Source of the DNA: Octadecabacter algicola
GTDB lineage: Bacteria; Pseudomonadota; Alphaproteobacteria; Rhodobacterales; Rhodobacteraceae
Assembly: GCF_021532625.1 (NCBI RefSeq)
Contig: NZ_JAKGAR010000001.1
Location: 1,054,001 to 1,118,000, forward strand
Length of the DNA: 64,000 bases
Direction of reading: 5' to 3'
A model generated the notes under the pieces. That model made no database searches, was not told the origin of the DNA, and was given only the letters and a program-made list of their open reading frames with translations. The translations under genes and the position numbers were made by a program. Numbering within the stretch: position 1 is the first letter of the stretch; each line of letters begins with the position of its first letter. Shown here one piece after another: positions 43,501 through 52,249 of this stretch.

Positions 43501-43832
43501 TTGTTGAACGTGCGGCGGCCGCTCAAGAACGTGCAGCAACCCAAGTCGCTGCAGTGCCGCGCGCGGCTGCGGTTGCCCCAAGTGGACCGACGTCCGGCTC
43601 CGTGGCGCAGAACGCAACACTGGAAAACGCCATCAACCTACGTGAAGTCAATTTGATTGGCATTTACGGCGGCTCGAATGATCGCCGTGCTTTGGTGCGC
43701 CTGAGCAATGGCCGCTACGTACGGGTTACTGTAGGTGACCGTCTTGATAGCGGCCGTGTCACGGCCATCAGCGCCAGTGCTCTGAGCTACACAAAACGGG
43801 GCCGTGCCATTACGCTTGAGGTTGGCGGCTAA
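40548..43832 (+). CDS. Large acidic membrane protein with PilM/GspL-like start and GspC/PilP-like end
   Basis: 1094 residues. The N-terminal domain (1 to about 150) reads like PilM/GspL: FALSLSFDGLRLMHRV, TKLLIPNDQIKYLALDT and EEADVWAALNGATPYAVEDL. A long Glu/Pro-rich disordered region follows (about 170-480), then one membrane helix (about 494-517, LILTAVLLLFLLAFAAFAA). The C-terminal part contains four Pro-rich repeats (about 675-841) and ends in a small beta domain (about 1025-1094: NLIGIYGGSNDRRALVRLSN, VTVGDRLDSGRV) resembling GspC/PilP HR domains. I infer a cytoplasm-to-periplasm scaffold. Short exact family membership is not claimed; a misannotation as translation initiation factor 2 is common for such acidic proteins. 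Confidence 0.6.
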   Translation: MKTNFALSLSFDGLRLMHRVADGWHLVGQVALDNPDLTGALSNLRDAAETLEPSGISTKLLIPNDQIKYLALDTTRAEEADVWAALNGATPYAVEDLSFDYVKGGGRTYVAAVAKETLSEAQQFASEHGFNPVGFAAVPEPFTYVGEAFFGATEGNTAERDAEPVIVTGQSDVVIEATAAPETPEVESVDEDATVADEQPVVDTLVEDAGDTETVDVAEPELEEPELEEPVLDISEDQTPADPETETAPEVEAPEVEAETPEVLADEFTENVEAISDGAQEEITQEIAEDAPEERPEEAPVFASRLRADRTDGHPVPQPATEAPAAPQRTGPVFSRTAPPPLAVPTGKGTDAMPPVSAPARDETMPPVQAATPSLSANVPEPETAPAITGESSTALPVDAAVASASLMVEPDPAEDNAAEPSGGKGAAATALGAAAAVGSTVGGMFSSRRMARADAKTQEAETKEVAPEEKSRVTVFGARKQPKPKPVVGGKPRFLGLILTAVLLLFLLAFAAFAAMSEEGIAGWFGFGSSDTQIAADPDTTTTDPSASEVAALQPDDVDAAVNAPDALASPTPPSGGQVLSPEEATRIYAATGVWQRAPRIPLTPRTTSIDEMTVGTTSQTVPRVPPSPLASASSVAGDALIATPIDPPAPDETFNFGVDGVVVATPEGSVTPDGIVVIAGRPALNPPTRPGTIAPEITPQDQLAAVIPDTAAPVADAPDGVVIINGRPVIEPPVRTGTTAPAPAPTVAAVEDGTGPLVATDGLLVLAGTPTVLPPIRPGTVAPAAAPTTPVAPETPIATVPETEDVPETELSAPQPEGLNVIAGAPPVLPPARPGTTAPQIDASIDALSSDVAAALATGTAQTPTADTPRPLVRPTAVTQAAAAVANPPVVGELTNEQASAFRPRTRPAGLAPTPQAEPEPEPLPEPETATATVTPTGLQISPEIAAAVQAAANRPDPIINATSQAVAVSERPDTRPRNMARIVERAAAAQERAATQVAAVPRAAAVAPSGPTSGSVAQNATLENAINLREVNLIGIYGGSNDRRALVRLSNGRYVRVTVGDRLDSGRVTAISASALSYTKRGRAITLEVGG
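42570..43070 (+). repeat. Four Pro-rich protein repeats
   Basis: Units start at about 42570, 42708, 42834 and 43002 (residues 675, 721, 763 and 819). The shared pattern is (D/E)G-x-V-(I/V/L)-x-G-x-P-x-(L/I)-x-P-P-x-R-x-G-T-x-A-P, separated by variable Ala/Pro/Thr linkers. Repeat period is 42-56 residues. The DNA of the units has diverged while the pattern is kept, so the repeats are old and selected at protein level. Confidence 0.8.
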
Positions 43833-43870
43833 GGCCCGAAATATACCGCAAATCCGCGGACAGGATACCG

Positions 43871-45778
43871 ATGCAAGACACACTCATTCTCACGACATTG
43901 CTCTTGGGGGCAGCTGTGGTCGCCGTGCCGATGGCCGCGCGACTTGGGCTTGGATCGGTGCTTGGCTACTTGCTAGCGGGGGTCGCTATTGGTCCCCTGT
44001 TGGGGGCAGAAGCCGCAGAGCTTCAACATGTTGCAGAGTTCGGCGTCGTGATGATGTTGTTCCTAATCGGATTGGAATTGGACCCACGCGCCCTATGGGG
44101 GATGCGGCACCGACTGATCGGGCTTGGCGGCCTGCAAATCGGCCTAACGACATTGTTGCTGATGTTGGGGTTCATGGCCTTGGGGCAAGCGTGGCAAACC
44201 GCTCTGGCGATTGGTATGATCTTTGCGCTGTCCTCAACGGCGATCGTCCTGCAAACCCTTGATGAAAAGGGCCTTATGCAAACGAGCGGTGGGCGGAATA
44301 CGTTTTCGGTTCTACTGACCCAAGACATTGCCGTGATCCCCATGCTGGCGTTGTTGCCTCTCTTGGCATTGCGTTCGCCGGTTGTAATGCAAGACGACGG
44401 TTCTATGGCGCTCGGCAGTGACGTAGACGACGCCGCACATCACACAATCAGCCTTGTTGACGGTCTCCCTGCATGGGGCGTGACGCTTGTGACAATTGGT
44501 GCGGTCGCGTCTGTCATCCTCGTGGGTATTTTCCTTACCCGCCCACTGTTTCGCTATATCCACCACGCGCGCCTGCGTGAAATGTACACCGCTTTGGCCC
44601 TGCTTATGGTGGTGTCGATTGCTGCGTTAATGAGCCTTGTCGGGCTGTCTGCTGCTTTGGGCACGTTTCTGGCTGGCGTGGTCCTTGCCAATTCGGAATT
44701 TCGGCATGAGCTGGAAAGCGACCTTGCCCCGTTCAAAGGACTGCTCCTTGGGCTGTTCTTTATCACGGTTGGGGCTGGGATTGATTTCGGCACCCTCTTC
44801 GCCGCACCAGTTCGCATATTCGGCATTACAATCGCCATGATGCTGACCAAGGGCGCGGTGCTCTATCTACTGGCACGGATATTCGACCTGCGCGGCCGTG
44901 CACGTTGGTTGTTCACCCTTGGCCTGGCGCAGGCTGGTGAATTCGGTTTCGTGTTGTTGGCGTTTTCAGAACAGCAAAACGTCATCGGAACGGCGCTCAG
45001 TGCCGAATTGCTGCTGATCGTCGCGCTCTCTATGTTGATTACACCCCTGTTGTTTATTGCCTATGATCGCCTGTCCCACCGCATGGGATCGGATGCCAAG
45101 GAACCGTATGAAGAAGACGACATTGACGAAAAAGGACCGGTAATTATCGCCGGGATCGGGCGTTTCGGACAAGTCGTGAACCGCCTTGTGCAAGCCAGCG
45201 GCTACAGCACTGTGGTGCTCGATAGCGATTTGAATACTGTGCAATTGATGCGCACGTTTGGATTCAAAGGGTTCTTTGGAGACCCCACGCGCCCTGATAT
45301 CTTGCACGCAGCGGGCATTGATCAGGCATCGGTCCTTGTCGTCGCTCTGGATGGCAAAGCCTCGGCGGTGAATCTCGTGAGATATGCCCGCACACACTAT
45401 CCCGACCTGCATATTGTAGCGCGGGCGCGTGACCGTGTTCACGTTTACGAACTCTATGCGGCGGGCGCGAACGATATTGTCCGCGAATTGTTTGATGGAT
45501 CATTGCGGGCGGGCCGCTATGTGTTGGAGAACCTCGGGCTATCAGATTACGAGGCATCAGAGGCGGAGATGGCGTTCTACCACCATGACCGCGCTACCCT
45601 GCGTGACCTTGCAGAAGTCTGGGACCCCGACATCCCGATTGCGCAAAACAAAGCCTATGTCGAACGCGCAAAGGCCGCGAATCGCGATCTAGAAACGCAA
45701 TTGGCGCAAGCGTTGGATGAAACAGAACGCAATCAGAGCCGTCTAGGTGGTCGCGCAAAACGACCCAATGAAGACTAA
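43871..45778 (+). CDS. CPA2-family cation:proton antiporter (KefB/KefC-type)
   Basis: A 635-residue membrane protein. About 12 helices (residues 1-395) carry the family segments [27 protein letters not shown] and a central [17 protein letters not shown]. An RCK_N/TrkA-N regulatory domain (about 420-545) follows with [20 protein letters not shown] and [21 protein letters not shown]. KefB/C proteins mediate glutathione-gated K+ efflux. Gating by glutathione is not shown by the sequence alone. It ends with a charged coil and overlaps the convergent cobT tail by 4 bases. Whether it is functionally tied to the large upstream protein is unknown. Confidence 0.9.
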   Translation: MQDTLILTTLLLGAAVVAVPMAARLGLGSVLGYLLAGVAIGPLLGAEAAELQHVAEFGVVMMLFLIGLELDPRALWGMRHRLIGLGGLQIGLTTLLLMLGFMALGQAWQTALAIGMIFALSSTAIVLQTLDEKGLMQTSGGRNTFSVLLTQDIAVIPMLALLPLLALRSPVVMQDDGSMALGSDVDDAAHHTISLVDGLPAWGVTLVTIGAVASVILVGIFLTRPLFRYIHHARLREMYTALALLMVVSIAALMSLVGLSAALGTFLAGVVLANSEFRHELESDLAPFKGLLLGLFFITVGAGIDFGTLFAAPVRIFGITIAMMLTKGAVLYLLARIFDLRGRARWLFTLGLAQAGEFGFVLLAFSEQQNVIGTALSAELLLIVALSMLITPLLFIAYDRLSHRMGSDAKEPYEEDDIDEKGPVIIAGIGRFGQVVNRLVQASGYSTVVLDSDLNTVQLMRTFGFKGFFGDPTRPDILHAAGIDQASVLVVALDGKASAVNLVRYARTHYPDLHIVARARDRVHVYELYAAGANDIVRELFDGSLRAGRYVLENLGLSDYEASEAEMAFYHHDRATLRDLAEVWDPDIPIAQNKAYVERAKAANRDLETQLAQALDETERNQSRLGGRAKRPNED

Positions 45779-46785
45779 CCTGCCGCGACGCCAGCTTCGG
45801 CGAATGTTGCCATGCCAGAATGACAGGCGATTGCAGATTTAAGAACGCCAATCGCCAAAGCCCCACCGGAGCCTTCTCCTAACCGCAGCCCCATAGACAG
45901 GATTGGTGGTTTTCCCAAAGCATCCAAAAGACGGCCATGTGCACCCTCTGCGCTCAGATGGCCCGCCATTGTGTGATCCAATGACCCTTCAACAGCTTTT
46001 TCCAACGTGGCGGCGGCGGCTGAACAAATGAAACCGTCCAAGATCACTGGAATACGATGATGGCGCGCCGCGGCAATTGCGCCAGCCATTGCCGCCAATT
46101 CACGCCCACCGAGGCACCGCAAGGCCTCAAGCGGATCACTTAAGTCATGAAGGGCAAGTCCGCGATCAACAACATCAATTTTGCGCGCCAACCCATCGTC
46201 ATCAACGCCCGTGCCGCGCCCGACCCAGTCTTGCGCTGTGCCACCTAGAACAGCCGCAGCGACAGCCGCAGCCGACGTAGTGTTGCCGATACCCATTTCA
46301 CCTGTCACGAAAAGATCCGCGGTTGGATCGACGGCGTTCCACCCAGTCGTCAGAGCGGCAATCACCTCGGCTTCGCTCATTGCGGCCTCAACTGTGAAAT
46401 CTTTAGTCGGCGTTTCCAACTCCAGCGCATGAACATCCATTTTTGCGCCATTGGCCTTTGCCAACTGATTGATCGCGGCCCCGCCATGTTCAAAATTTGC
46501 CACCATCTGCACAGTCACTTCCGGCGGAAACGCAGAAACGCCCTGAGCGCAAACACCGTGGTTACCTGCAAAGATCACAATCTGAGGCGCCTCGATGCTA
46601 GGGCGGTCCGTATCACGCCAGCCCGCATACCAAATCGCAAGCTCTTCCAAACGGCCCAACGCGCCCGGAGGTTTGGTCAGTTGGTTGTTGCGGTCCTTTG
46701 CCCCTGCAATTGATGCCATATTTGGGCCTGTCGCTGCCTCTAACGTGGCGCGGAATTCGGAAAGTGTGGTGAACGGTGCGGTCAT
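45775..46785 (-). CDS. cobT: Nicotinate-nucleotide:dimethylbenzimidazole phosphoribosyltransferase CobT
   Basis: Makes alpha-ribazole phosphate for the lower ligand of cobalamin. The 336-residue protein shows [18 protein letters not shown] at the start, [20 protein letters not shown] (about 72-91), the [14 protein letters not shown] motif (about 160-173) and catalytic Glu-containing [17 protein letters not shown] near the C-terminus. It is divergent from cobS with 75 bases between them, too short for a full cobalamin riboswitch. Confidence 0.95.
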   Translation of the reverse strand: MTAPFTTLSEFRATLEAATGPNMASIAGAKDRNNQLTKPPGALGRLEELAIWYAGWRDTDRPSIEAPQIVIFAGNHGVCAQGVSAFPPEVTVQMVANFEHGGAAINQLAKANGAKMDVHALELETPTKDFTVEAAMSEAEVIAALTTGWNAVDPTADLFVTGEMGIGNTTSAAAVAAAVLGGTAQDWVGRGTGVDDDGLARKIDVVDRGLALHDLSDPLEALRCLGGRELAAMAGAIAAARHHRIPVILDGFICSAAAATLEKAVEGSLDHTMAGHLSAEGAHGRLLDALGKPPILSMGLRLGEGSGGALAIGVLKSAIACHSGMATFAEAGVAAG

Positions 46786-46860
46786 GACGTGGCCTCATTG
46801 CAAATTTGTGCCTCACTCTCTACCCAATGGAACGGAAATGACCAGACAGGAAACGGCCCG

Positions 46861-47634
46861 ATGACACCTAAGGACGACACAACGCCCCTTTTCACGGTTG
46901 GTGACCTGTCCGCTGCGTTGGGATTGTTAAGCCGTCTGCCCGTTCCCGTGAACACAGAGCTTGCAACATCTCGCGGGGGGGCAGCCGCTTGGGCCTATCC
47001 TATCGCAGGCTTGGCTATTGGGGTGATCGCATGCTTCGTTGGGCAGGTCGCGCTTTGGTTGGGGCTACCAGCTTCACTGGCGGCGGGGCTGATCGTTGCA
47101 TCATTTGCCATTACTACGGGCGGGATGCACGAAGACGGACTGGCCGACTGCGCAGACGGGTTCTGGGGGGGATGGGATAAAATCAATCGCCTGAAAATTA
47201 TGAAAGATAGCCACACAGGCGTTTACGGCGTCATCGCGTTAGTGCTCGGCCTTGGCTTGCGCTGGCAGGCGGTTGCGCTGCTTCTTGTGACACCTTTTTG
47301 GCCAGCGTTGATCTGTGTTGCCATGCTAAGTCGTGCGGCGATGGTTCCGATGATGGCCCACCTGCCCCATGCGCGGACCGAAGGGCTGAGCCACTCTGTG
47401 GGCCGCCCGCAACCCGCCACAGCTTGGTCGGCCATGGGGATCGCAGGGATTGCGGCCCTCATTCTTTTGCAGCTTGCAGCACTATGGCTGCTAATCGCGA
47501 CCCTGATGGCGACACTAGCTTGTGCGCAAATTGCACGCGCCAAGGTCGGTGGCCAAACAGGTGATGTCCTTGGCGCGACGCAACAAATCACAGAAATTGC
47601 GGCCCTTTTGACGCTCGTTGCAGTGCTGGCTTAG
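46861..47634 (+). CDS. cobS: Cobalamin synthase CobS
   Basis: Adenosylcobinamide-GDP ribazoletransferase, the final step of cobalamin assembly, an integral membrane enzyme. It has 257 residues from the ATG at 46861. Family motifs: LLSRLPVPV at the start, GGMHEDGLADCADGFWGGWD (about 83-102) and RLKIMKDSHTGVYGVIALVL. About six hydrophobic helices follow. The earlier in-frame start at 46789 would lie inside the cobT promoter region and adds no conserved residues. Acts with the product of divergent cobT. Confidence 0.95.
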   Translation: MTPKDDTTPLFTVGDLSAALGLLSRLPVPVNTELATSRGGAAAWAYPIAGLAIGVIACFVGQVALWLGLPASLAAGLIVASFAITTGGMHEDGLADCADGFWGGWDKINRLKIMKDSHTGVYGVIALVLGLGLRWQAVALLLVTPFWPALICVAMLSRAAMVPMMAHLPHARTEGLSHSVGRPQPATAWSAMGIAGIAALILLQLAALWLLIATLMATLACAQIARAKVGGQTGDVLGATQQITEIAALLTLVAVLA

Positions 47635-47637
47635 GTT

Positions 47638-48378
47638 CTAAAGCCCGCAGTCGAGTGCCGTTGCCAGTCGCTCGGGCGTAAAGCCCCCAAGCGATTGCAC
47701 CTGCCATTCTTCGTCAAACCGGATCACCATAAGATCGCTCCAATCGGCATCTGCTGTGATCATTTCCGGCCCGGTTCCACAATCCCGCATGCCGCTGGAA
47801 AAGAACGCATCGCCAATCCGGTGGTTCGTTAGCCCTGACACTTCGGTATCAAGGCTTAAGCCCGCGCCATCCCATTCGAAAATGCGCAGAGTTTTTGCCA
47901 AATGGGGACGATCTACGAAAGCCACTTCGACACGCCCATCTCCGTCGAAATCCGCAGCGGCCACGGGGGCCAACCAACGGTTGGACCGACCGATATGCGC
48001 CGTTTCAGCAACTTTGCCAGTCTCGTCATAAACCGCCAATGACCCGCCACGCGCCATATCTGTCTCAACCACGACCACTTCGGGTTCACCATCACCGGTG
48101 ATGTCCCAAAGACGCGGTGTCAAATCCTCAAATACATGATCACTTGGCAATGTGACACGATATTGAATGCGGTTGTTGCCGTCACGGGTCTGGATGACGA
48201 GCTCAGAATATTCAATCGCGTCACCCAAAACGCCATGGGCATATCGCTCTGTCGAGCCCGCGAATTCGGCCCCGACAATCTCTTGGCTTGCCGTTTGTGA
48301 GGCTGCCCCTAGGCACAACATCACCCCCGCGCCGCGCACGAGCCCTGTCAGAGGTCGCAATGGGTGACGCGGCGCCAT
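47638..48378 (-). CDS. Secreted FG-GAP/VCBS-repeat protein
   Basis: A 246-residue protein with an N-terminal signal-like segment (GLVRGAGVMLCLGAASQTAS). At least two FG-GAP-type repeats are visible: PRLWDITGDGEPEVVVVETD (about 89-108) and VAAADFDGDGRVEVAFVDRP (about 140-159), each with a DxDGDG-like calcium-binding loop. It ends with two Cys (MRDCGTGPEM, ALDCGL), so a disulfide is likely. Beta-propeller type; the partner is unknown. Its ATG is 1 base from the stop of the upstream ferredoxin gene, so the two are co-transcribed. Confidence 0.75.
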   Translation of the reverse strand: MAPRHPLRPLTGLVRGAGVMLCLGAASQTASQEIVGAEFAGSTERYAHGVLGDAIEYSELVIQTRDGNNRIQYRVTLPSDHVFEDLTPRLWDITGDGEPEVVVVETDMARGGSLAVYDETGKVAETAHIGRSNRWLAPVAAADFDGDGRVEVAFVDRPHLAKTLRIFEWDGAGLSLDTEVSGLTNHRIGDAFFSSGMRDCGTGPEMITADADWSDLMVIRFDEEWQVQSLGGFTPERLATALDCGL

Positions 48379-48379
48379 T

Positions 48380-48721
<342 letters not shown>

Positions 48722-48905
48722 TCATTCCGTTGCCCATAGATAGGCGGCGACGCGCCCGCCTTCTAGCCCATTTGCGCGAAATTGGTGGCGGATACGACAC
48801 CATTACCGCTCATTTTTGCGTCATCGGGGCTGTGTGCTTTGTAAAAAGGCGAAATCGCGCTAACACGGCTCAATTATAGGGCGCAAAGACCCATAGGCAG
48901 AGCAG

Positions 48906-49481
48906 ATGCAAACATCACTGATCCAGCGTTATCGCATGCCCGCCCGTTTCAGCGCGGTGTGTTCGGTTGCCTTGATCGTAGGGCTGTCAGGCTGTGTTGA
49001 AACGCCGCCTACTCGTCTAGATCAAACCCCAGCGGATCACAGCATCGGGCCACTCGAAACGCCCGTGGTCGTGGACTCCAACATCGGCACTTGCTTTGCG
49101 CGCGACACGACTCCCGCCATCATCGAGACAGTGACCGAACAGATCATGGTTCAACCTGCTGTCATGCGCAGCGACGGCAGTGTCGAGCAACCCGCCGCAT
49201 TCCGTACAGTGACGCGTCAACGCATCCTGCGGGAACGCCGCGAGGTCGAGTTCGAGACGCCTTGCGATCACGTTCAAACGCCCGAATTTATCGCCTCGGT
49301 GCAACGTGCTCTTGTCGCACGAGGCTATCACCGCGGCACGATTAACGGGACAATGGATGCACGCACAATCTCTGCCATTGAACGATTTCAGGCTGACCAC
49401 AACGATGTCCACACAGGTGTCCTAACCCTAAAAACGGCGTATGCCTTGGGATTAGTCGCCCTGCCGCGCGACCAGCTTTAA
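48906..49481 (+). CDS. Lipoprotein with peptidoglycan-binding domain
   Basis: A 191-residue protein. The lipobox LSGC (Cys at about residue 28) follows a hydrophobic stretch, so it is a lipoprotein. A central region of about 90 residues has Cys (IGTCFARDTTPAI and FETPCDHV). The C-terminal PG_binding_1 domain (about 128-185) shows VQRALVARGYHRGTINGTMD and AIERFQADH. The start may be 48906 or the ATG at 48936 (MPARFSAV). It presumably anchors to the outer membrane and binds peptidoglycan. Confidence 0.85.
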   Translation: MQTSLIQRYRMPARFSAVCSVALIVGLSGCVETPPTRLDQTPADHSIGPLETPVVVDSNIGTCFARDTTPAIIETVTEQIMVQPAVMRSDGSVEQPAAFRTVTRQRILRERREVEFETPCDHVQTPEFIASVQRALVARGYHRGTINGTMDARTISAIERFQADHNDVHTGVLTLKTAYALGLVALPRDQL

Positions 49482-49486
49482 ACGAA

Positions 49487-49513
49487 AAAGGGCGTCCCAT
49501 TGGGACGCCCTTT
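49487..49513. terminator. Bidirectional terminator between lipoprotein and degP genes
   Basis: AAAGGGCGTCCCA (49487-49499) and TGGGACGCCCTTT (49501-49513) form a near-perfect 12-13 bp stem. On the minus strand it runs on into TTTTTCG, and on the plus strand into CGTTC. Confidence 0.82.
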
Positions 49514-49534
49514 CGTTCTAGACTGACGTCTAAT

Positions 49535-51019
49535 TTATTCGAGGCCAAGTGCTACAAACCGTGGCGCGCCGTCACGACGAACCAGCAACAGCAAAGACTT
49601 GCGACCTGCGTCTTGGGCTTCTTCCACACGGGCTTCGAAATCAACGATCCCTGTGATTGGTTGTTGTCCAGCTTCGGTAATCACATCCCCCGCCAACAGG
49701 CCTTTGGTCTCGGCTTCGCTGTCCACCTCGACTTCGACAACTACAAGACCGCTGCCCAACTCAATGCCCATTTCTTCAGCCATTTCAGGTGAAACCTCAG
49801 ACAAGGTCATGCCAAGCATGTTGGTTGTGTCAGGTTCACCTGCTTCCGGTGCATCATCTGGGAAGGCAACTGATTCAGCTGTCTCACGACGGCCCAATAC
49901 GACCGTTAGATCGATCATTTCACCATTGCGCAGTGTCGCAACGGGGACTTCTTTTCCAACAGGACTGTTACCAACGATCTGAACCAGTTCGCGGGTGTCT
50001 TCGATATCAACTCCATCGAATGTCAGAATGATGTCACCGGCCTCCATGCCCGCATCTTCCGCAGGACCAGCGGGAACATCCGTTACCATCGCGCCGCGTG
50101 CTTCATCCAGCCCGTCAATCGCATCAACCATATCTACTGTAACGTCCTGAATGCGAACGCCCAACCAGCCGCGGCGGGTCTCGCCGAATTCTTGCAACTG
50201 ATCCACGACGTTGGTCACAACAGAAGACGACATCGCAAAACCGATACCGATGCTGCCGCCGTTAGGTGACAGGATTGCAGTGTTCACGCCGATCACGTCA
50301 CCGTCCATGTTGAACAATGGTCCACCAGAGTTACCTCGGTTGATCGCGGCATCTGTCTGGATGTAGTCGTCGTAGGTCCCCTGAAGGGACCGGTTGCGCG
50401 CCGAAACGATACCCGCAGACACAGAGAACCCCTGCCCCAGCGGATTGCCCATTGCCATGACCCAATCGCCAACACGAGAGCCCGCGCCATCACTGTCGCC
50501 AAAGCTGACGTATTGCAGAGGCGTGTCATATTCGACCTTGAGAACCGCAATATCGGTGTTCGGGTCCGTTCCGATCAGCTCGGCCGGCAGAAGTTCGGAC
50601 GGCTGTCCATCACCGGGGAAGAATTCGATCTCGATCGAATCTGCTCCTTCAATGACGTGGTTGTTCGTAACGATGAATCCATCAGCCGAAATCACAAATC
50701 CTGACCCCAATGCGGATGAGCGACGTTGGCCGCCATCGTTATTGTCATTGAAGAAGTCTTCAAATGGCGACCCTTCGGGAACAACGCCTTGCGGTCCCGT
50801 CCGGCTGGCGATCACCGTGCTGGTGGTAATGTTCACAACCGATGGGCTGACTTGTTCAGCCAACTCAGCAAAGGTCGCAGGGCGGTTTTGCGCATCAACC
50901 GGAACAACCGTCGCAACGGCAAGCGCCATACCGACCAACAAAGCACCCAGCCATTTTTGGCGACTATCTTGTTGTGTTTGGGCACGCACGGCGGCCTGTG
51001 GGTGTGATCTCTTTGTCAT
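49535..51019 (-). CDS. degP: DegP/HtrA-type periplasmic serine protease
   Basis: A 494-residue Deg protease from the ATG at 51019 (MTKRSHPQ); the in-frame upstream starts would add an unlikely tail. N-terminal basic residues precede the membrane/signal segment LGALLVGMALAVATVVPVDA. Catalytic triad: His in VTNNHVIEGAD (about 119), Asp in NTDIAVLKV (about 155) and Ser in RGNSGGPLF (about 230). Two PDZ domains follow (about 280-380 and 390-480). It degrades or refolds misfolded envelope proteins. Operon neighbours upstream are HflC/HflK and a DUF2065 gene, which fits a membrane-quality-control locus. Confidence 0.94.
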   Translation of the reverse strand: MTKRSHPQAAVRAQTQQDSRQKWLGALLVGMALAVATVVPVDAQNRPATFAELAEQVSPSVVNITTSTVIASRTGPQGVVPEGSPFEDFFNDNNDGGQRRSSALGSGFVISADGFIVTNNHVIEGADSIEIEFFPGDGQPSELLPAELIGTDPNTDIAVLKVEYDTPLQYVSFGDSDGAGSRVGDWVMAMGNPLGQGFSVSAGIVSARNRSLQGTYDDYIQTDAAINRGNSGGPLFNMDGDVIGVNTAILSPNGGSIGIGFAMSSSVVTNVVDQLQEFGETRRGWLGVRIQDVTVDMVDAIDGLDEARGAMVTDVPAGPAEDAGMEAGDIILTFDGVDIEDTRELVQIVGNSPVGKEVPVATLRNGEMIDLTVVLGRRETAESVAFPDDAPEAGEPDTTNMLGMTLSEVSPEMAEEMGIELGSGLVVVEVEVDSEAETKGLLAGDVITEAGQQPITGIVDFEARVEEAQDAGRKSLLLLVRRDGAPRFVALGLE

Positions 51020-51161
51020 CTGCACAAAGCGTCTCCTTCTTGAAACTTTAACAAGGGCGCGCGCGCCCGTTGACATAGAATGTAGGTACGTAAGCGCTGG
51101 ACGCAACGGCAAACACGTAACCGTCACCGAGACGTGAGCAGTCATCGGCCAAAAGTCGCGT

Positions 51162-51365
51162 CTATCCCAATGCGCCCAGTGCTGACGCCAACCATAACAA
51201 CGCTACTCCCGCGCAAAGCGCGGCAAACCCGACGATCCGCCGCGCTTCAAGCGGCATGGCTCGCAGCGCCGCAAGCATGTCTTCCACAAGCGAAGGGGCC
51301 AGTGCGTACACCAGCCCCTCTACGATCAGCACCAGCCCGAGGGCTAGGATGACTATTCCGATCAT
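51162..51365 (-). CDS. Small DUF2065 membrane protein
   Basis: A 67-residue protein with two membrane helices (about 2-19, IGIVILALGLVLIVEGLVYA, and about 43-63, IVGFAALCAGVALLWLASAL). It matches DUF2065, a small family found next to hflC in many proteobacteria. The ATG shares a base with the hflC stop codon. The function is unknown; association with the HflKC complex is inferred from the constant gene order. Confidence 0.85.
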   Translation of the reverse strand: MIGIVILALGLVLIVEGLVYALAPSLVEDMLAALRAMPLEARRIVGFAALCAGVALLWLASALGALG

Positions 51366-52249
51366 TACTCGGTCGCACCTGTAGGTGAACGCAGGTAATC
51401 AAAGAATGCTTCCGGTGGCGACATGACCATCCGCGCATTCCCTGTTGCCAGACCTTCACGGTATGCCTCCAGAGAGCGGTAGAATTCAAAGAATTCAGTG
51501 TCTTGCCCATAAGCCTCTGCGAAAATCGCGTTGCTTGCCGCGTCGGCTTCACCCTCAGTAATGCGCGCTTGACGGCTGGCGTCGGATTCAAGTTCAACCA
51601 CGGTACGATCCGCTTGCGCGGTGATCCGTGTCGCGGCTTCGCGGCCACGTGCCCGTTCGTCCTCAGCCTCTCGCTGACGTTCTGAAACCATCCGCAAGAA
51701 TGTACGTTCAAGGTTTTGGCTAGGCAGATCAGTCCGTTTCAAGCGCACGTCAATCACTGTCAGACCCAAGGAATTGGCCTGAGTAATTGCACCGTTACGG
51801 ATGCGTAGCATCAATGCGTCACGGTCCGTGGACAAGATGTCACCAGAAGAAACCGAGCCCAAAACCGCACGTGTTTGGGCGTTCAGGATACGTTCAAGAC
51901 GTTGATCCGCGACTGCAATCGCTTGATCACCACCGGCACCTGTCGCCTGACGGAACAGTTCAACATCGGAAATCCGGTAGCGGGCAAAGGCATCCACGAT
52001 CAAACGACGGTCATCGTTTGGAATGACTTCCTGAGCGGCCATATCAATTGAAATGATCCGGTCGTCATAGGTCACAACCTGATCCATCATTGGAATACGG
52101 AACCCAAGACCTGGATCTTCTTTAATCTGAACCACGCGGCCAAATCGAAGCACGAGCGCCTTTTCACGTTCATCCACGATAAAGATAGAGCTGATGACAG
52201 CAGCCAAGAAAATGACGATCACTGGCAGAATATAAAGTGACTTATTCAT
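51365..52249 (-). CDS. hflC: HflC, SPFH-family modulator of FtsH
   Basis: A 294-residue band-7/SPFH protein: one N-terminal membrane helix (YILPVIVIFLAAVISSIFIV), an SPFH domain beginning VVDEREKALVLRFGRVVQI, a long heptad coil (RERQREAEDERARGREAATR region) and the C-terminal FYRSLEAYREGL. HflK and HflC form large periplasmic cages around FtsH. hflK lies directly upstream (its stop shares a base with this start). Confidence 0.94.
   Translation of the reverse strand: MNKSLYILPVIVIFLAAVISSIFIVDEREKALVLRFGRVVQIKEDPGLGFRIPMMDQVVTYDDRIISIDMAAQEVIPNDDRRLIVDAFARYRISDVELFRQATGAGGDQAIAVADQRLERILNAQTRAVLGSVSSGDILSTDRDALMLRIRNGAITQANSLGLTVIDVRLKRTDLPSQNLERTFLRMVSERQREAEDERARGREAATRITAQADRTVVELESDASRQARITEGEADAASNAIFAEAYGQDTEFFEFYRSLEAYREGLATGNARMVMSPPEAFFDYLRSPTGATE

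Noticed and set aside
46786-46860. Cobalamin riboswitch between cobT and cobS
   Set aside because: Only 75 bases separate the divergent genes, too short for the full element, and the B12-box core is not seen.
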